This document shows positions 44,076 to 53,727 of a DNA stretch of 64,000 nt, piece by piece; the first letter of the stretch is position 1; every line of letters begins with the position of its first letter. The position numbers and the translations under genes were made by a program. The DNA lies in NCBI RefSeq assembly GCF_009755275.1, contig NZ_WQLA01000001.1:62001-126000 (forward strand), in the 5' to 3' direction. The DNA comes from Mucilaginibacter aquatilis (GTDB lineage: Bacteria; Bacteroidota; Bacteroidia; Sphingobacteriales; Sphingobacteriaceae). The notes beneath the pieces were generated by a model. That model did no database searches. It was given only the letters and a program-made list of their open reading frames with translations, and was not told where the DNA came from.

Positions 44076-46094
44076 ATGATCCAACTTTTTCTGAATGACG
44101 TATTGGTTGATTTGACCGACGATAGTCCAATTGCCCTCACGTTTCAAATAAACAACCTTGCCGAAGTAAAAAATCAGCAGGGTAACACCAGCAATCAATT
44201 CAAAATACCACTTACTCAACATAACCGAAAGATACTGGGTTTTGCTGATGATATTGCCTTTAGTACCGACGCACCTTACAGGCAGTTTACTGCCAAAATA
44301 GTGCAGGACGGCATGGAAATTATACCCTACGGCCTCGCAGAACTGAACAATGTTGAAAATAATACTGCGGCAATAACGGTACTATCAGGAAACGTTGACT
44401 TTTTTGATGCTATTGATGGAAAAATATATGAAACCGGCGATCCAAAAAGTATATGGTATAACTCAGGTTGGGAAAAATACTTGCACAACTGGACGCTGCA
44501 GAACGTAGTAAGGTCACAAAACCACACCTATGGTTGGATATGGCCCATAGTTGATTACGGTATGTTACCTAAACAATTTGCCGGCACTCCCGAAATAGAT
44601 GTAAGGTATCTTAGGCCAGGATTTTTTTTAAAATCTTTTATTGAATTGATGGTACAAAGAACAGGGTACACCATAAATCCAGATAGCTTTTTACTTAAAC
44701 AGCCTTTGTATGATAAGCTTATTGTACAGTTTGCTAACGACAACTTTGAGCATGGTACGGGGTATGATTCCTCAAAAAGCAGTAACTTATCTTTAGAAGC
44801 TGTTAGCACCAGAGACCAATCGTACGTACACGGACAGATAGGCGCTAATGAAGATTTCTTTTTTAGTAATGTTATTAAAGGCCAGAATGTATTTGCCGGC
44901 GGGAAGGCTTATGTAGCCTTAACAGATGTTGAAGTAGATGTATCCTTACAATATAATATACGCTACCAGTCAAAAAAAACAAAGGGACTTGTCACCATAT
45001 CGGTAAAAAAGTATAGCACAAAAGGCGGCGCCCCTGAGGTGATAGTGAGTAAGCCATATGACTCCAACGGCGCGGTATTGCAAATGAACGGCAACAGCTT
45101 CAGTTACGTTAAAAACTACGATAACGAAGTGCTTAACGTGAGCACCAAACTTACAACCGGCGAAAGTTTGCGTGTATGGTGGGACATTGAGCAGGATGTT
45201 AAAAAAGAAACAAGTTTTGTGATGTTAAGCGGGGCGCGCTTTCTGGTAACTGAAAAGCCCGGCAATATGCGGTATGGGCACCAGGTGCAATGCGAACGTA
45301 TATTTCCTGATATAGGGCAGAAAGATTTACTGAAAGATACGCTGCAGCGCTTTGGCATTATATGTCAAACAGATGCTAACCGGCGTATGATCACACTGGC
45401 CTCATTTCGCGATATTGTGAATAACATCTCATGCGCGGTTGATTGGACCAACAAGTGCCTCGATCAAGGCAAAAATATCACCTTTCAGTTAGGCAATTAT
45501 GCTCAAAATAATTATCTCAAAAATAAGGAAGACGACAACATACCACCCGGTACAGCCGATTCGGTAATTGTTGTAAACGACAAAACACTGCCTGCCACCG
45601 GAACCTTATTTGAAAGCCAGTTTGCGCCTACACTTAACAGGCCGTACATAGGCGGAAACACCGCTCAGATTTTAAAAATAGATAAAAGTAACGATGCCGA
45701 TTCGGTAGACTTTAGTATAAGTACCCAGCCCCGGTTACTTATACACAACATGGCTGCTTTAACAAGCAATCAACGGGTGAAGTTTGTTGATGGTACAGGT
45801 GCAGAGCAATTTGAAAATACTGCTATTTGTACACCCTATTTTGATAAGGCGGGCGGAGAGTATAGCCTTCATTTTGAAAATTTAAGGAAGCAGTTTTACC
45901 CTGAACTTGAAAAGATACTGTACGAAACGAAAAAAGTTGTTCGCTACTTTTTACTTACCCCAAGAGATATACTAGAATTAAACCTGTTGATTCCAATATA
46001 TCTTAAGCAGGACGGTGCTTACTACTACATTAACAAAATTGACAGTTGGCGTAAAGGGCAAAGTACCAAAGTGGAGCTGATAAAATTGGGCTAA
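44076..46094 (+). CDS. Large phage structural protein (probable tail hub/baseplate)
   Basis: The 672-residue protein starts MIQLFLNDVLVDLTDDSPIA and is rich in beta strands and aromatic residues. I know similar proteins only as unnamed parts of Bacteroidota prophage tail blocks. It follows the SprB-like gene by 78 bases. No enzymatic motif is visible, so the hub/baseplate role is from context. Confidence 0.7.
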   Translation: MIQLFLNDVLVDLTDDSPIALTFQINNLAEVKNQQGNTSNQFKIPLTQHNRKILGFADDIAFSTDAPYRQFTAKIVQDGMEIIPYGLAELNNVENNTAAITVLSGNVDFFDAIDGKIYETGDPKSIWYNSGWEKYLHNWTLQNVVRSQNHTYGWIWPIVDYGMLPKQFAGTPEIDVRYLRPGFFLKSFIELMVQRTGYTINPDSFLLKQPLYDKLIVQFANDNFEHGTGYDSSKSSNLSLEAVSTRDQSYVHGQIGANEDFFFSNVIKGQNVFAGGKAYVALTDVEVDVSLQYNIRYQSKKTKGLVTISVKKYSTKGGAPEVIVSKPYDSNGAVLQMNGNSFSYVKNYDNEVLNVSTKLTTGESLRVWWDIEQDVKKETSFVMLSGARFLVTEKPGNMRYGHQVQCERIFPDIGQKDLLKDTLQRFGIICQTDANRRMITLASFRDIVNNISCAVDWTNKCLDQGKNITFQLGNYAQNNYLKNKEDDNIPPGTADSVIVVNDKTLPATGTLFESQFAPTLNRPYIGGNTAQILKIDKSNDADSVDFSISTQPRLLIHNMAALTSNQRVKFVDGTGAEQFENTAICTPYFDKAGGEYSLHFENLRKQFYPELEKILYETKKVVRYFLLTPRDILELNLLIPIYLKQDGAYYYINKIDSWRKGQSTKVELIKLG

Positions 46095-46166
46095 ATATTT
46101 ATACACACTATTGCTTTTAAATAATGGCCCTATTATATTTACCAATAATATTAGCAACCTAAATTT

Positions 46167-46841
46167 ATGAGTTTATACGACTTTGATGATCCAGCATTTG
46201 AAAAATTAGATAAAGTGTCTTATTACCACGAAAAGTGGGGAAATCGTTGGGAAAGATCAAAAACTACGTTTCTATTTGCGGTTGTTTTCATAGTTGGCTT
46301 GATGACATTCACCATTATGTTGAACAGACATGCTGAAAGTATTTGGAAAAAGGTTAATGTTAACACGCCGATATATACTGATTCCTCTTGGCTAAGTTAT
46401 AAACACGTCTCAGAAGATATAACCTATCGGTTAGTTAGACCCATTAATGCTAAAGAGATAAACACGATGGATATACCCGAGTGGAAAAAACAAAGGTTAA
46501 TTGCAGAATTAGAGACCAGTGCCGAATTCAACAAGCCCGTTATGATTTATTCTGCGCTTAGTTTTCAAAAAGACTCGATTTTTAAATACAAAACGGCATT
46601 CATCGGCTCGTGTATTAAGAAAGATAGTGTTACTGCAATGATGCAAACAGATAGCCTAGTACCTCGATCAGAAAAATGGTTTGGTTTTAAACCAAACATG
46701 AAGTTGGCCTTAATTAACCAGAACTTTAAACTTCCGGAAAACTACGTTTATGCTGATGACTTGTATTATGTGAAACCCGCAGATATTAAATTAGGTGGCG
46801 AACCTTCAATACTTAAAAAAGCAGTAAAAACTAAGCTTTAA
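46167..46841 (+). CDS. Single-pass membrane protein of unknown role inserted in the tail block
   Basis: The 224-residue protein has a charged N-terminus (MSLYDFDDPAFEKLDKVSYY), one membrane helix (TFLFAVVFIVGLMTFTIML, about 44-62) and a large C-terminal part probably outside the cytoplasm. Its sequence is A/T-rich and unlike the structural genes. It lies between tail genes and the tape measure, next to a decayed gene, so it looks like an inserted accessory gene (moron). Exclusion of other phages is a possible role, with no direct evidence. Confidence 0.75.
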   Translation: MSLYDFDDPAFEKLDKVSYYHEKWGNRWERSKTTFLFAVVFIVGLMTFTIMLNRHAESIWKKVNVNTPIYTDSSWLSYKHVSEDITYRLVRPINAKEINTMDIPEWKKQRLIAELETSAEFNKPVMIYSALSFQKDSIFKYKTAFIGSCIKKDSVTAMMQTDSLVPRSEKWFGFKPNMKLALINQNFKLPENYVYADDLYYVKPADIKLGGEPSILKKAVKTKL

Positions 46842-46871
46842 TTAGTAATACAATTTGGTACAAAGTAGACA

Positions 46872-47170
46872 GCGCCAGAACCTTATGGAGGTGAAACATA
46901 CATTGTCTTTGCCAACAAAGTAATACTATACGATTCTTTATTAAAACGTAAAGATCATTGCATCGGAGTTTATAACCATAGGGTGATGAATATATCTTAT
47001 CCTAGTAAAAAGTACATCAATTATTACGCTGTGGAGGTAGATAAAAAGTTGATTTCGATGATAACTCCGAATACAAATTACCTGACAATTTTAAAAAAGT
47101 AAATGATGAATATCTCATCGTTTGGAACTATACATCAAATAAAATAGAGAAACGAATTTCAAGGAACTAA
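46872..47170 (+). pseudogene. Decayed small gene with a frameshift
   Basis: Frame 1 reads APEPYGGETYIVFANKVILY on to a stop at 47100-47102; a second frame continues DDNSEYKLPDNFKKVNDEYL and VWNYTSNKIEKRISRN to a stop at 47170. The join is near 47056 and needs a -1 shift. No start codon or promoter is seen at the left end. The two pieces look like one protein broken by a single-base deletion and a lost N-terminus. The product is not recognised. Confidence 0.6.
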
Positions 47171-47219
47171 GGTAGCAATACCTTTTGCATAAACTATGCC
47201 AATTAACATATAATACATA

Positions 47220-49850
47220 ATGGACAGTAATACATTTTTTGATGACGCAAAAAAGGCTACCAAAGACCTAAATGAAAGCGTTAAGGAATTGGATCAAGTG
47301 ATTAAACAGTTGAAAAGTTCTCAAAGCGAACTGTCTGAAACACTACAAAAAACAACAAAAGATTTTGAAGCGAATGTCACCAGCATCAATAAAAATAAGC
47401 AAGCAATTGATGACCTAAACAAAAAAATTGCTCATACAGCAAAAGTTATTGACACATCATCAAACACTTTAAATAATAATAAGGAGTTGATGGATGGCTT
47501 GTTGAAAAAGTATGATAAATTGAAAGAAACTCATGCTAATAACTCAAAAGCGGTACGAGACTTGAAGCTTGAAATTGTAAATTTATCTGGGGTTATAAAT
47601 GATCAAGAAAATGAATTAAAAAAAAGCTCAAAGACTTTCGATTATCATAAAGAATCGATAGACGCAGTTAAAAAATCGATAGACGTAGTTAAAAAATCGA
47701 CGGACGCAGTTAAAAATCATATTTCTGACTTAAAAGAGCACGGAAAATCCTTTGGGCCTGAATTTGCATCAACAATTGAAGACGCATCAAAGGGATTCAA
47801 TGCTATGAAAGATGGATTGGCCCACGTTAAAACCGGCTTCCAAAGTGTAGGTGGTGCAATAAAAACAACCGGCTTTGGTCTTTTGCTACTTGTTTTGGAG
47901 TCAATAACGGAGTATTTCACAAAAAGCCCAAAAGGAATAGAGCAATTTCGTCAATTTCTGGCTGGTTTAGGCGTGGTTGTCAACACTGTCAAAGAAAATA
48001 TTTCAAAATTTAAATTAGCTATTGTAGAGGCGTTCACCAACCCTGTTGAAGGGCTAAAAAAGCTAGGTAAATTAATTGAAGATAACATATTGAATAGGCT
48101 TAAAGCCTTCGGTGTTATGTACGAGGGTTTAATTAACAAAGATTTTAAAAAATTTGCCAGCGGGATGGTACAACTTGCTACCGGAACAACTGACGCTTTC
48201 AAAAAGGTTGAAAAAGCAATTACTGATAATTCAGATAAAGCTTTAGAACAGAAGGCCATACACGATAAAGCGGAAGCTGAAAAAAAGAAAAAACAAGAAG
48301 AGGAAGCAAAGAAAAGAGCTGACGCAAATGAAAAGCGGAGGCAGGAACGCGAGGCACAGAGAAAGGCAGATTTAGATAAGAGACGAAAACATAACGAAGA
48401 GGTAAAAAAACTAAGTGATGAGGCTAAAAATGAGCTGATTGAATCGAAAGCTCGCATGGCTCAAAATCTTCTCCAGGGTTTTGCTAAGGAAATATCAGAT
48501 ACCGACGCTCATTTTCAGCAACTTAAAAATAAATACAAAGGCCATAAACAAACAATTGAGCAGATTGAAAAAGAACATGTAGCCTCCATAGAGGCGATCA
48601 ATAAAAAATTTAGAGAGGAAGATAGTAAAACGCTTGACGGATTTCATAAGGAACTCAGAAACATTGGGATGAGTGCAAGGCAGCAGGCACAAGTTCAACT
48701 GGATGAAGAGTACAATGAAAAAAAGAAAAAAATTGAAGACATTAAGCAAAAAAATGACGAAATAATTTTAAACGCAGGCATCAAATTAACAGAACTTGAG
48801 GCAGCGCCATTAACAGCAACATCTAAGCTGCAAATAGAGAGTTTAAAAAAGCAACAATCTGAAGCGCAAAAAATATACAATGATGCATCCGGACTGTTGA
48901 CTGATTTCAAAGCCAAACATGAAACTGATTCGAAGGGACTTAATGACAATTTTGATAAACAAGACTTAGGTATAAAAGAAACAAAACTTCAAGAAAGTAT
49001 TGCAAATGAACGTGAGGGCGGTCATGAATCAGCTGCCATAAAGAAAGAGCAGGAACTATTAAAATTACAGCATGACGTAGCAAAAAACGCAGCAGAGGCT
49101 AAAGGTAAAGAGACTACGTTAATTGAAGCTAAATACGCTAAGCAAAAAGCAGACTTGGAAGATAAGCTTACTTCATCAAGAATACATGCTGGTGATAAGC
49201 TAATTGACGCCGTATTGAAAAATACTAAAAAAGACTCAGCAATTTATAAAGCGGCATTTTTAGCCAAAAAAGCAACTTCAATTGCTGATACTATTATAAG
49301 TACCAAACAGTCTATAATGGAATCGCTTAAAGCGTATTCAGGTATTCCATTTATTGGTCAGGCGCTGGGTATAGCCCAGGCTGCGTTTATGGCAGTGCAG
49401 GGTGCAACATCTATTGCCGAAATTGCTAAACAAAAGCCTGGCATGGCTCAGGGCGGACAATTTATATCTGATGGTCGGGGTGCTGTATTACCCGGTTATA
49501 GCCGCACAGATAATACAAACGCTTATTTGCGCTCGGGTGAGGCAGTTGTGGTAAGTGAGGCCATGCGTAACCCTTGGGCACGCAACATGGTAAGCGCTAT
49601 AAATGTGGCGTACGGTGGTCGCGATTTTTCGGTGCCTAACGCAGGCAGTGGTTATGCCATAGGTGGTGTATTTACTGATGGCGGTAACGCCAGCCGGTAT
49701 TACAGCCAACCCGTAAACGATCAGAAAGATTTAGCCAACACCCTGGCTTATCAAATGCTCAACAACTTCCCTCCTATTTACGTTGATGTTAAAGATGTAA
49801 ATAACCAGCAAAACATATTAGTCCAAACAGTTAACCGGGTTAATCTTTAA
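47220..49850 (+). CDS. Phage tail tape measure protein
   Basis: The 876-residue protein is dominated by coiled coil: Lys/Glu-rich heptads over about 1-200 and 330-680, with hydrophobic segments (IKTTGFGLLLLVLESITEYF near 215; IPFIGQALGIAQAAFMAVQG near 705). The C-terminal Gly-rich part with GYSRTDNTNAYLRSGEAVVV fits tape measure proteins. It sets tail length; 876 residues would predict a tail of roughly 130 nm. A threefold 21-base repeat lies near 47655. Confidence 0.9.
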   Translation: MDSNTFFDDAKKATKDLNESVKELDQVIKQLKSSQSELSETLQKTTKDFEANVTSINKNKQAIDDLNKKIAHTAKVIDTSSNTLNNNKELMDGLLKKYDKLKETHANNSKAVRDLKLEIVNLSGVINDQENELKKSSKTFDYHKESIDAVKKSIDVVKKSTDAVKNHISDLKEHGKSFGPEFASTIEDASKGFNAMKDGLAHVKTGFQSVGGAIKTTGFGLLLLVLESITEYFTKSPKGIEQFRQFLAGLGVVVNTVKENISKFKLAIVEAFTNPVEGLKKLGKLIEDNILNRLKAFGVMYEGLINKDFKKFASGMVQLATGTTDAFKKVEKAITDNSDKALEQKAIHDKAEAEKKKKQEEEAKKRADANEKRRQEREAQRKADLDKRRKHNEEVKKLSDEAKNELIESKARMAQNLLQGFAKEISDTDAHFQQLKNKYKGHKQTIEQIEKEHVASIEAINKKFREEDSKTLDGFHKELRNIGMSARQQAQVQLDEEYNEKKKKIEDIKQKNDEIILNAGIKLTELEAAPLTATSKLQIESLKKQQSEAQKIYNDASGLLTDFKAKHETDSKGLNDNFDKQDLGIKETKLQESIANEREGGHESAAIKKEQELLKLQHDVAKNAAEAKGKETTLIEAKYAKQKADLEDKLTSSRIHAGDKLIDAVLKNTKKDSAIYKAAFLAKKATSIADTIISTKQSIMESLKAYSGIPFIGQALGIAQAAFMAVQGATSIAEIAKQKPGMAQGGQFISDGRGAVLPGYSRTDNTNAYLRSGEAVVVSEAMRNPWARNMVSAINVAYGGRDFSVPNAGSGYAIGGVFTDGGNASRYYSQPVNDQKDLANTLAYQMLNNFPPIYVDVKDVNNQQNILVQTVNRVNL
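47655..47717 (+). repeat. Three tandem 21-base repeats in the tape measure gene
   Basis: Three 21-base units start at 47655, 47676 and 47697 and encode the 7-residue unit S-(I/T)-D-(A/V)-V-K-(K/N). It keeps the coiled-coil phase. Confidence 0.8.
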
Positions 49851-49917
49851 GCACAAACCTTTACATAAATTGCTTGAGCGTTCTGCAAGCTCAAATAATA
49901 ATTATATTCTTACACTT

Positions 49918-50172
49918 ATGGATATCAAAATTGCTAACCAACTTTTTGAAAACGGCGCGTTAAACCAAATGTTTAAAGCAGGATTCATCAGTTCAAAAAT
50001 TTTTACCTATCGCGAAATTTATTTGTGGGTAATAGTACAAATGCAAACCCGTGGCATAAGCAAAAACAAAGCGGTATTTGAAGCGCAAGGTCAATTTAAT
50101 AAAGATGAGCGTACCATATGGAGGGCTATAAATAGTTTTTCGAGTACTGATAGGGTTGTGTCACCATTATGA
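49918..50172 (+). CDS. Small phage protein (hypothetical)
   Basis: This 84-residue protein starts MDIKIANQLFENGALNQMFK and has a helical pattern with YREIYLWVIVQMQTRGISKN and DERTIWRAINSF, possibly a winged-helix-like fold. It lies between tape measure and head protease. Start ATG 49918 is preferred over an upstream in-frame 49870. No family is known to me. Confidence 0.6.
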   Translation: MDIKIANQLFENGALNQMFKAGFISSKIFTYREIYLWVIVQMQTRGISKNKAVFEAQGQFNKDERTIWRAINSFSSTDRVVSPL

Positions 50173-50214
50173 TAAAATAATTTTTGCACCTTTGAATTAT
50201 GCCAACCGGCACCA

Positions 50215-50246
50215 ACATCATAAGTCGGGAATTTAGCTTATGATGT
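50215..50246. terminator. Hairpin between tail and head blocks
   Basis: ACATCATAAG (50215-50224) pairs exactly with CTTATGATGT (50237-50246) around a 12-base loop, followed by TTACTAATC. It may separate tail and head transcripts. Confidence 0.5.
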
Positions 50247-50392
50247 TTACTAATCAAACTAATAGCGCCTTAAATATCTGCAAGGCTCCGCTCAGTAAAT
50301 CAAAATTGATATCCGCGTAGCGGCAAATAACCAATTATTCAATTGCACAAGGACTTAGGAGTTCAACTGCATCTAACACAAGCCATTTCAAC

Positions 50393-51598
50393 ATGTACAA
50401 AATTTATTTATATGATACCGAGCAAGACGGTATCGGTTCGGGCAGCCTGTCATCTGCTTACTTGCAGCAACAATTGGTACAGGCTGCCGGTCAGGACGTT
50501 GAGCTCCATATCAGTTCGGCCGGAGGGTCAGCTTTCGATGCCATTGCCATTTACGATTTACTTAAGAAATATGATGGCCGGGTTATAACTTATATTGATG
50601 CATTGGCAGCCTCAGCAGCATCGGTGGTTGCCATGGCCGGGCAGGAGATTGTAATGAGCAAGTACGCACTGCTCATGATTCATAAGCCAATGGCAGGCAG
50701 CGGCGGTAATGCCGATGAATTATTAAAAGACGTACAAATGCTGAATACAGTGCAGCAACGCCTGGCACAAATTTATACCGATAAAACCGGGTTAGACGAT
50801 GTTACCATTAACAGCCTCATTAACGCCGTTACCTGGATGACTGCCGACCAGGCCCTGGCATTAGGATTTATTGATCGTATTGAAGACTATAAAACCAGTA
50901 TTACTAACAGCGCAATACTGTTGAAATGTACCGGCTCTGCTCCTGCAGTATACCAGCGCTGCATAAATAAAATTTTAGTTAATCATAATAATTCACCAAA
51001 ACAGCAAATGAACATGCACAACAATGACCTCATCGAAAAAACTACATCGGTTTTAGATAAGATGATGAATTTTTTTAAAAAGGTAATGAACAAACAAACC
51101 ATGACTGACAAAGGAGCACTACATCATACCGGCGAGCTTGACCACGAAACAGAGGTATATCAGGATGAAGAGCTAAGCACTCCGGCTGTAGATGACGTTT
51201 ATATCACTGCCGATGGAAAGCAACTTAGCATTGAAAAAGGCAAGGTAAAAAAACTGGACTCTGCCCCCGAAATTCAAAACGAAGATGAGGAGGAGGAAGA
51301 ATTGCCGGCAAACAAAAACAACTTTAAACCTCACCAGGTAAAAAACCAAATTGCTGCTTTAAAGGCTAAACTTCACGCTCAAAACGCTTTATTAATTGAA
51401 GCCCGCACAACCTTGCAAAACGCTCAGGCCCGTTTAAAACAAAGCCATTACGAGATCAAAAACGAAATCAAGTCAACTTTCATCCCTAATGGTTCTAAAC
51501 GTAGCAGTAAAGCCAAAGCAGAGAGTCAGGCGTTTTTCGCACCTCAGTCTGAAATTGCCAAAAACGCGGTTAAACAAGCCGTGAGTGAGGTAAAATAA
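50393..51598 (+). CDS. ClpP-like prohead protease with C-terminal scaffold-like domain
   Basis: The 401-residue protein has an S14/ClpP-type N-terminal domain (about 1-190). The catalytic Ser lies in ALAASAASVVAMAG (about S74) and the His in LMIHKPM (about H97). The C-terminal half is charged, with a Glu/Asp run (EDEEEEE) and a coiled coil (KNQIAALKAKLHAQNALLIE), like a capsid scaffold. It would shape and mature the prohead. The major capsid gene follows. Confidence 0.9.
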   Translation: MYKIYLYDTEQDGIGSGSLSSAYLQQQLVQAAGQDVELHISSAGGSAFDAIAIYDLLKKYDGRVITYIDALAASAASVVAMAGQEIVMSKYALLMIHKPMAGSGGNADELLKDVQMLNTVQQRLAQIYTDKTGLDDVTINSLINAVTWMTADQALALGFIDRIEDYKTSITNSAILLKCTGSAPAVYQRCINKILVNHNNSPKQQMNMHNNDLIEKTTSVLDKMMNFFKKVMNKQTMTDKGALHHTGELDHETEVYQDEELSTPAVDDVYITADGKQLSIEKGKVKKLDSAPEIQNEDEEEEELPANKNNFKPHQVKNQIAALKAKLHAQNALLIEARTTLQNAQARLKQSHYEIKNEIKSTFIPNGSKRSSKAKAESQAFFAPQSEIAKNAVKQAVSEVK

Positions 51599-51742
51599 TC
51601 TATCCTTCCAACCGGCTTCACTTATCGAAAAAATCAAGGCATAAATAAATATGCATCCTTTCGAAGCCTATACTTTTTCCTAAACTTTTCGGCTCAATAA
51701 GGCCAACTTTTATCCCTAGTAAAAGCTACTAACATTCTCAAA

Positions 51743-51770
51743 AATCCTCCCTTTAGGGGGCCGGAGGATT
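51743..51770 (+). promoter_or_regulatory. Hairpin that contains the capsid gene's Shine-Dalgarno sequence
   Basis: AATCCTCC (51743-51750) pairs exactly with GGAGGATT (51763-51770). The right arm carries GGAGG, 9 bases before ATG 51777, so the ribosome site is masked by the hairpin. Shine-Dalgarno sequences are rare here. The element also resembles short palindromes scattered in Bacteroidota genomes. Confidence 0.6.
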
Positions 51771-51776
51771 ATACAT

Positions 51777-53009
51777 ATGGCTAAATTCACCTTCACAAAC
51801 AACACCTACGCCGGCGAAGCACTGGCAGGTTTTATGGCCAGCACACTGCTCGAGGCCGATTCTGTAAAACGCGGTTTACTCACTGTTGTAAACGATGTTA
51901 AATCAAGGAAAATTATTTTAGATGTAGATGACGATGTAAAGCTGCAAAACCCGTCGGGCATATTCACTGATCAGGGCACAACAACTCAACAAACCGAAAC
52001 TTACCTTGACCCTGTTGTTTACGAGTTTATGAAACAGGAACAATGGGATAAACTTGCCGAATCATGGGAATCTCAACGTCTTGCACCTGGTGCCTTTAGT
52101 GATTATGAAGGCGTGGTTGATCTATCAGACTTTATGGTTCAGCGTTATTTAACCAAAATACAAATAGCAAATGAACGTTTGTATTGGCTGGGTAAAGACG
52201 CCACTCCCGAAGCAATATTCTCTGACCCGTTTAAAGGATTAATTCCGCGTATTGCAGAAACTGCAGGAACATACCGCGTTGGCTTAAACAAAGCTGCCAC
52301 ATCTATGTCCGTATCAGGCATCAGCACTACCGGTATAGTAACCGTATCTAGTACCACCTCACTTAATGATGGAGATGTTGTAACATTTACGGCAACAAAC
52401 TCCAGCTCACTTAAAGACACTACAAACGGCGAAACCGGGGTAGATCTTTTAAACCAATCGTACTTTATAAAAATTGAAAGTGCTACAACCTTCAAGTTAA
52501 TTCGCAACTACCATGCAATGAACAGCCGCAAAGCTGCAACTTTCACAGGCACTGCAATTGCATCAGGCTCAATTAGCTTTATTAATGCCGGCAACGTATT
52601 GGGTGTATTAAACAGCGTTTATTCGCAGCTTGACCCGGCCGACCGCAGCCAGGAAGATTTCAATCTTCAAATTCCGTTACATGTTGGTTATGCCTACGCT
52701 CAGGCCCAGGCTAACAATGCCACCAATGTTCTTAATGCATTTACCGACAAAAAGAAGATGGACTACCTTGGTTTGCCTTTGCAACTCATGAACCACTGGC
52801 AGGCAAATACCATTTTAGGGGCACGCTCATCAAACCTGTTTTTAGGCGTTGATTTATTAGGAGATCAAAGCGAACTATCTACCGTTTACATGAAGCCTTA
52901 TACCAACGATAATGTTGTGCGTATGAAAGCACGCATGAAGGCCGCTGTCAACTTTAAGTTTGCAAACGAACTCTTCTACCTGGCGCCTTATCTGCCAGCA
53001 ACCGTATAA
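51777..53009 (+). CDS. Major capsid protein
   Basis: The 410-residue protein follows the protease/scaffold gene, as major capsid genes do. It has an N-terminal region AKFTFTNNTYAGEALAGFMA, a central insert (about residues 175-270) of Ser/Thr-rich beta strands (GISTTGIVTVSSTTSLNDGD) and a conserved-looking C-terminus (NHWQANTILGARSSNLFLGV). The insert looks like an added surface domain, as in several HK97-fold capsids. No HK97 profile could be run. Confidence 0.8.
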   Translation: MAKFTFTNNTYAGEALAGFMASTLLEADSVKRGLLTVVNDVKSRKIILDVDDDVKLQNPSGIFTDQGTTTQQTETYLDPVVYEFMKQEQWDKLAESWESQRLAPGAFSDYEGVVDLSDFMVQRYLTKIQIANERLYWLGKDATPEAIFSDPFKGLIPRIAETAGTYRVGLNKAATSMSVSGISTTGIVTVSSTTSLNDGDVVTFTATNSSSLKDTTNGETGVDLLNQSYFIKIESATTFKLIRNYHAMNSRKAATFTGTAIASGSISFINAGNVLGVLNSVYSQLDPADRSQEDFNLQIPLHVGYAYAQAQANNATNVLNAFTDKKKMDYLGLPLQLMNHWQANTILGARSSNLFLGVDLLGDQSELSTVYMKPYTNDNVVRMKARMKAAVNFKFANELFYLAPYLPATV

Positions 53010-53128
53010 TATTTAAATGAGCAGATATGCCGTTACCGGTTTGCTCTACCCTTTTACTCCTTTGAGGGCGCACACACACGTCACTAGCATATCTGCACAT
53101 TACAACTACAATTAACCACATTTTATAT

Positions 53129-53725
53129 ATGCCAACAATTTTCAGCAAAATTACCGAAGGCTTCAGCCTTAGCTCAGCCTCGCCCGTAACATCAGGTATT
53201 GAGGATGTTATATACATATTTAACGAGGATGATATAACAATCCAATACAGTACAACTAATCCGTTAACCATTGATAAGCTTACGCCTGTAAACGGCGGTA
53301 AACTATACAAGTTTCAGGGTACCAATAACAGTTTCAATGCCATGTCTAAACTGGCTAAAACGCAGGTTGGGCCACGCTACACCGAAGAGATTGATTTTAA
53401 CATTGCAGGTCTGTCGGTTGAAATTAAGGCACAACTACGCGCCATGGGCTATGGCCGTGTAAAGGCAGTAGTTGTTAACAACTACAAAGACAGCAATTCG
53501 GCAGTAGAATTATTTGGTGCCGTAAATGGCCTCATCCTTACCGAAGCTGAGCGCAATGCCGCTGATGAGGGCATGGAAGGTGGTTACAAATTAAAATTAA
53601 CTAATCCCGAAAAGTTGCGCGAACCATATCCTCCACGCGCCGTAGTAACTGCGCCTCTAACAGGCACAGCCAGTTATGCAAGCACCATAACTGCTTTAAA
53701 TGAATTAACTGAAGACGCTGAGTAA
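53129..53725 (+). CDS. Probable tail tube (major tail) protein
   Basis: The 198-residue beta-rich protein starts PTIFSKITEGFSLSSASPVT and has LFGAVNGLILTEAERNAADE and the C-terminal EKLREPYPPRAVVTAPL. This matches, in general form, tube-forming tail proteins of Bacteroidota phages. It lies between capsid and portal genes, so a capsid accessory protein is the alternative. Confidence 0.6.
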   Translation: MPTIFSKITEGFSLSSASPVTSGIEDVIYIFNEDDITIQYSTTNPLTIDKLTPVNGGKLYKFQGTNNSFNAMSKLAKTQVGPRYTEEIDFNIAGLSVEIKAQLRAMGYGRVKAVVVNNYKDSNSAVELFGAVNGLILTEAERNAADEGMEGGYKLKLTNPEKLREPYPPRAVVTAPLTGTASYASTITALNELTEDAE

Positions 53726-53727
53726 TT

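Noticed and set aside
47951..48457. Long minus-strand frame opposite the tape measure
   Set aside because: It is a Ser/Phe-rich shadow of the Lys/Glu-rich coiled-coil coding frame.
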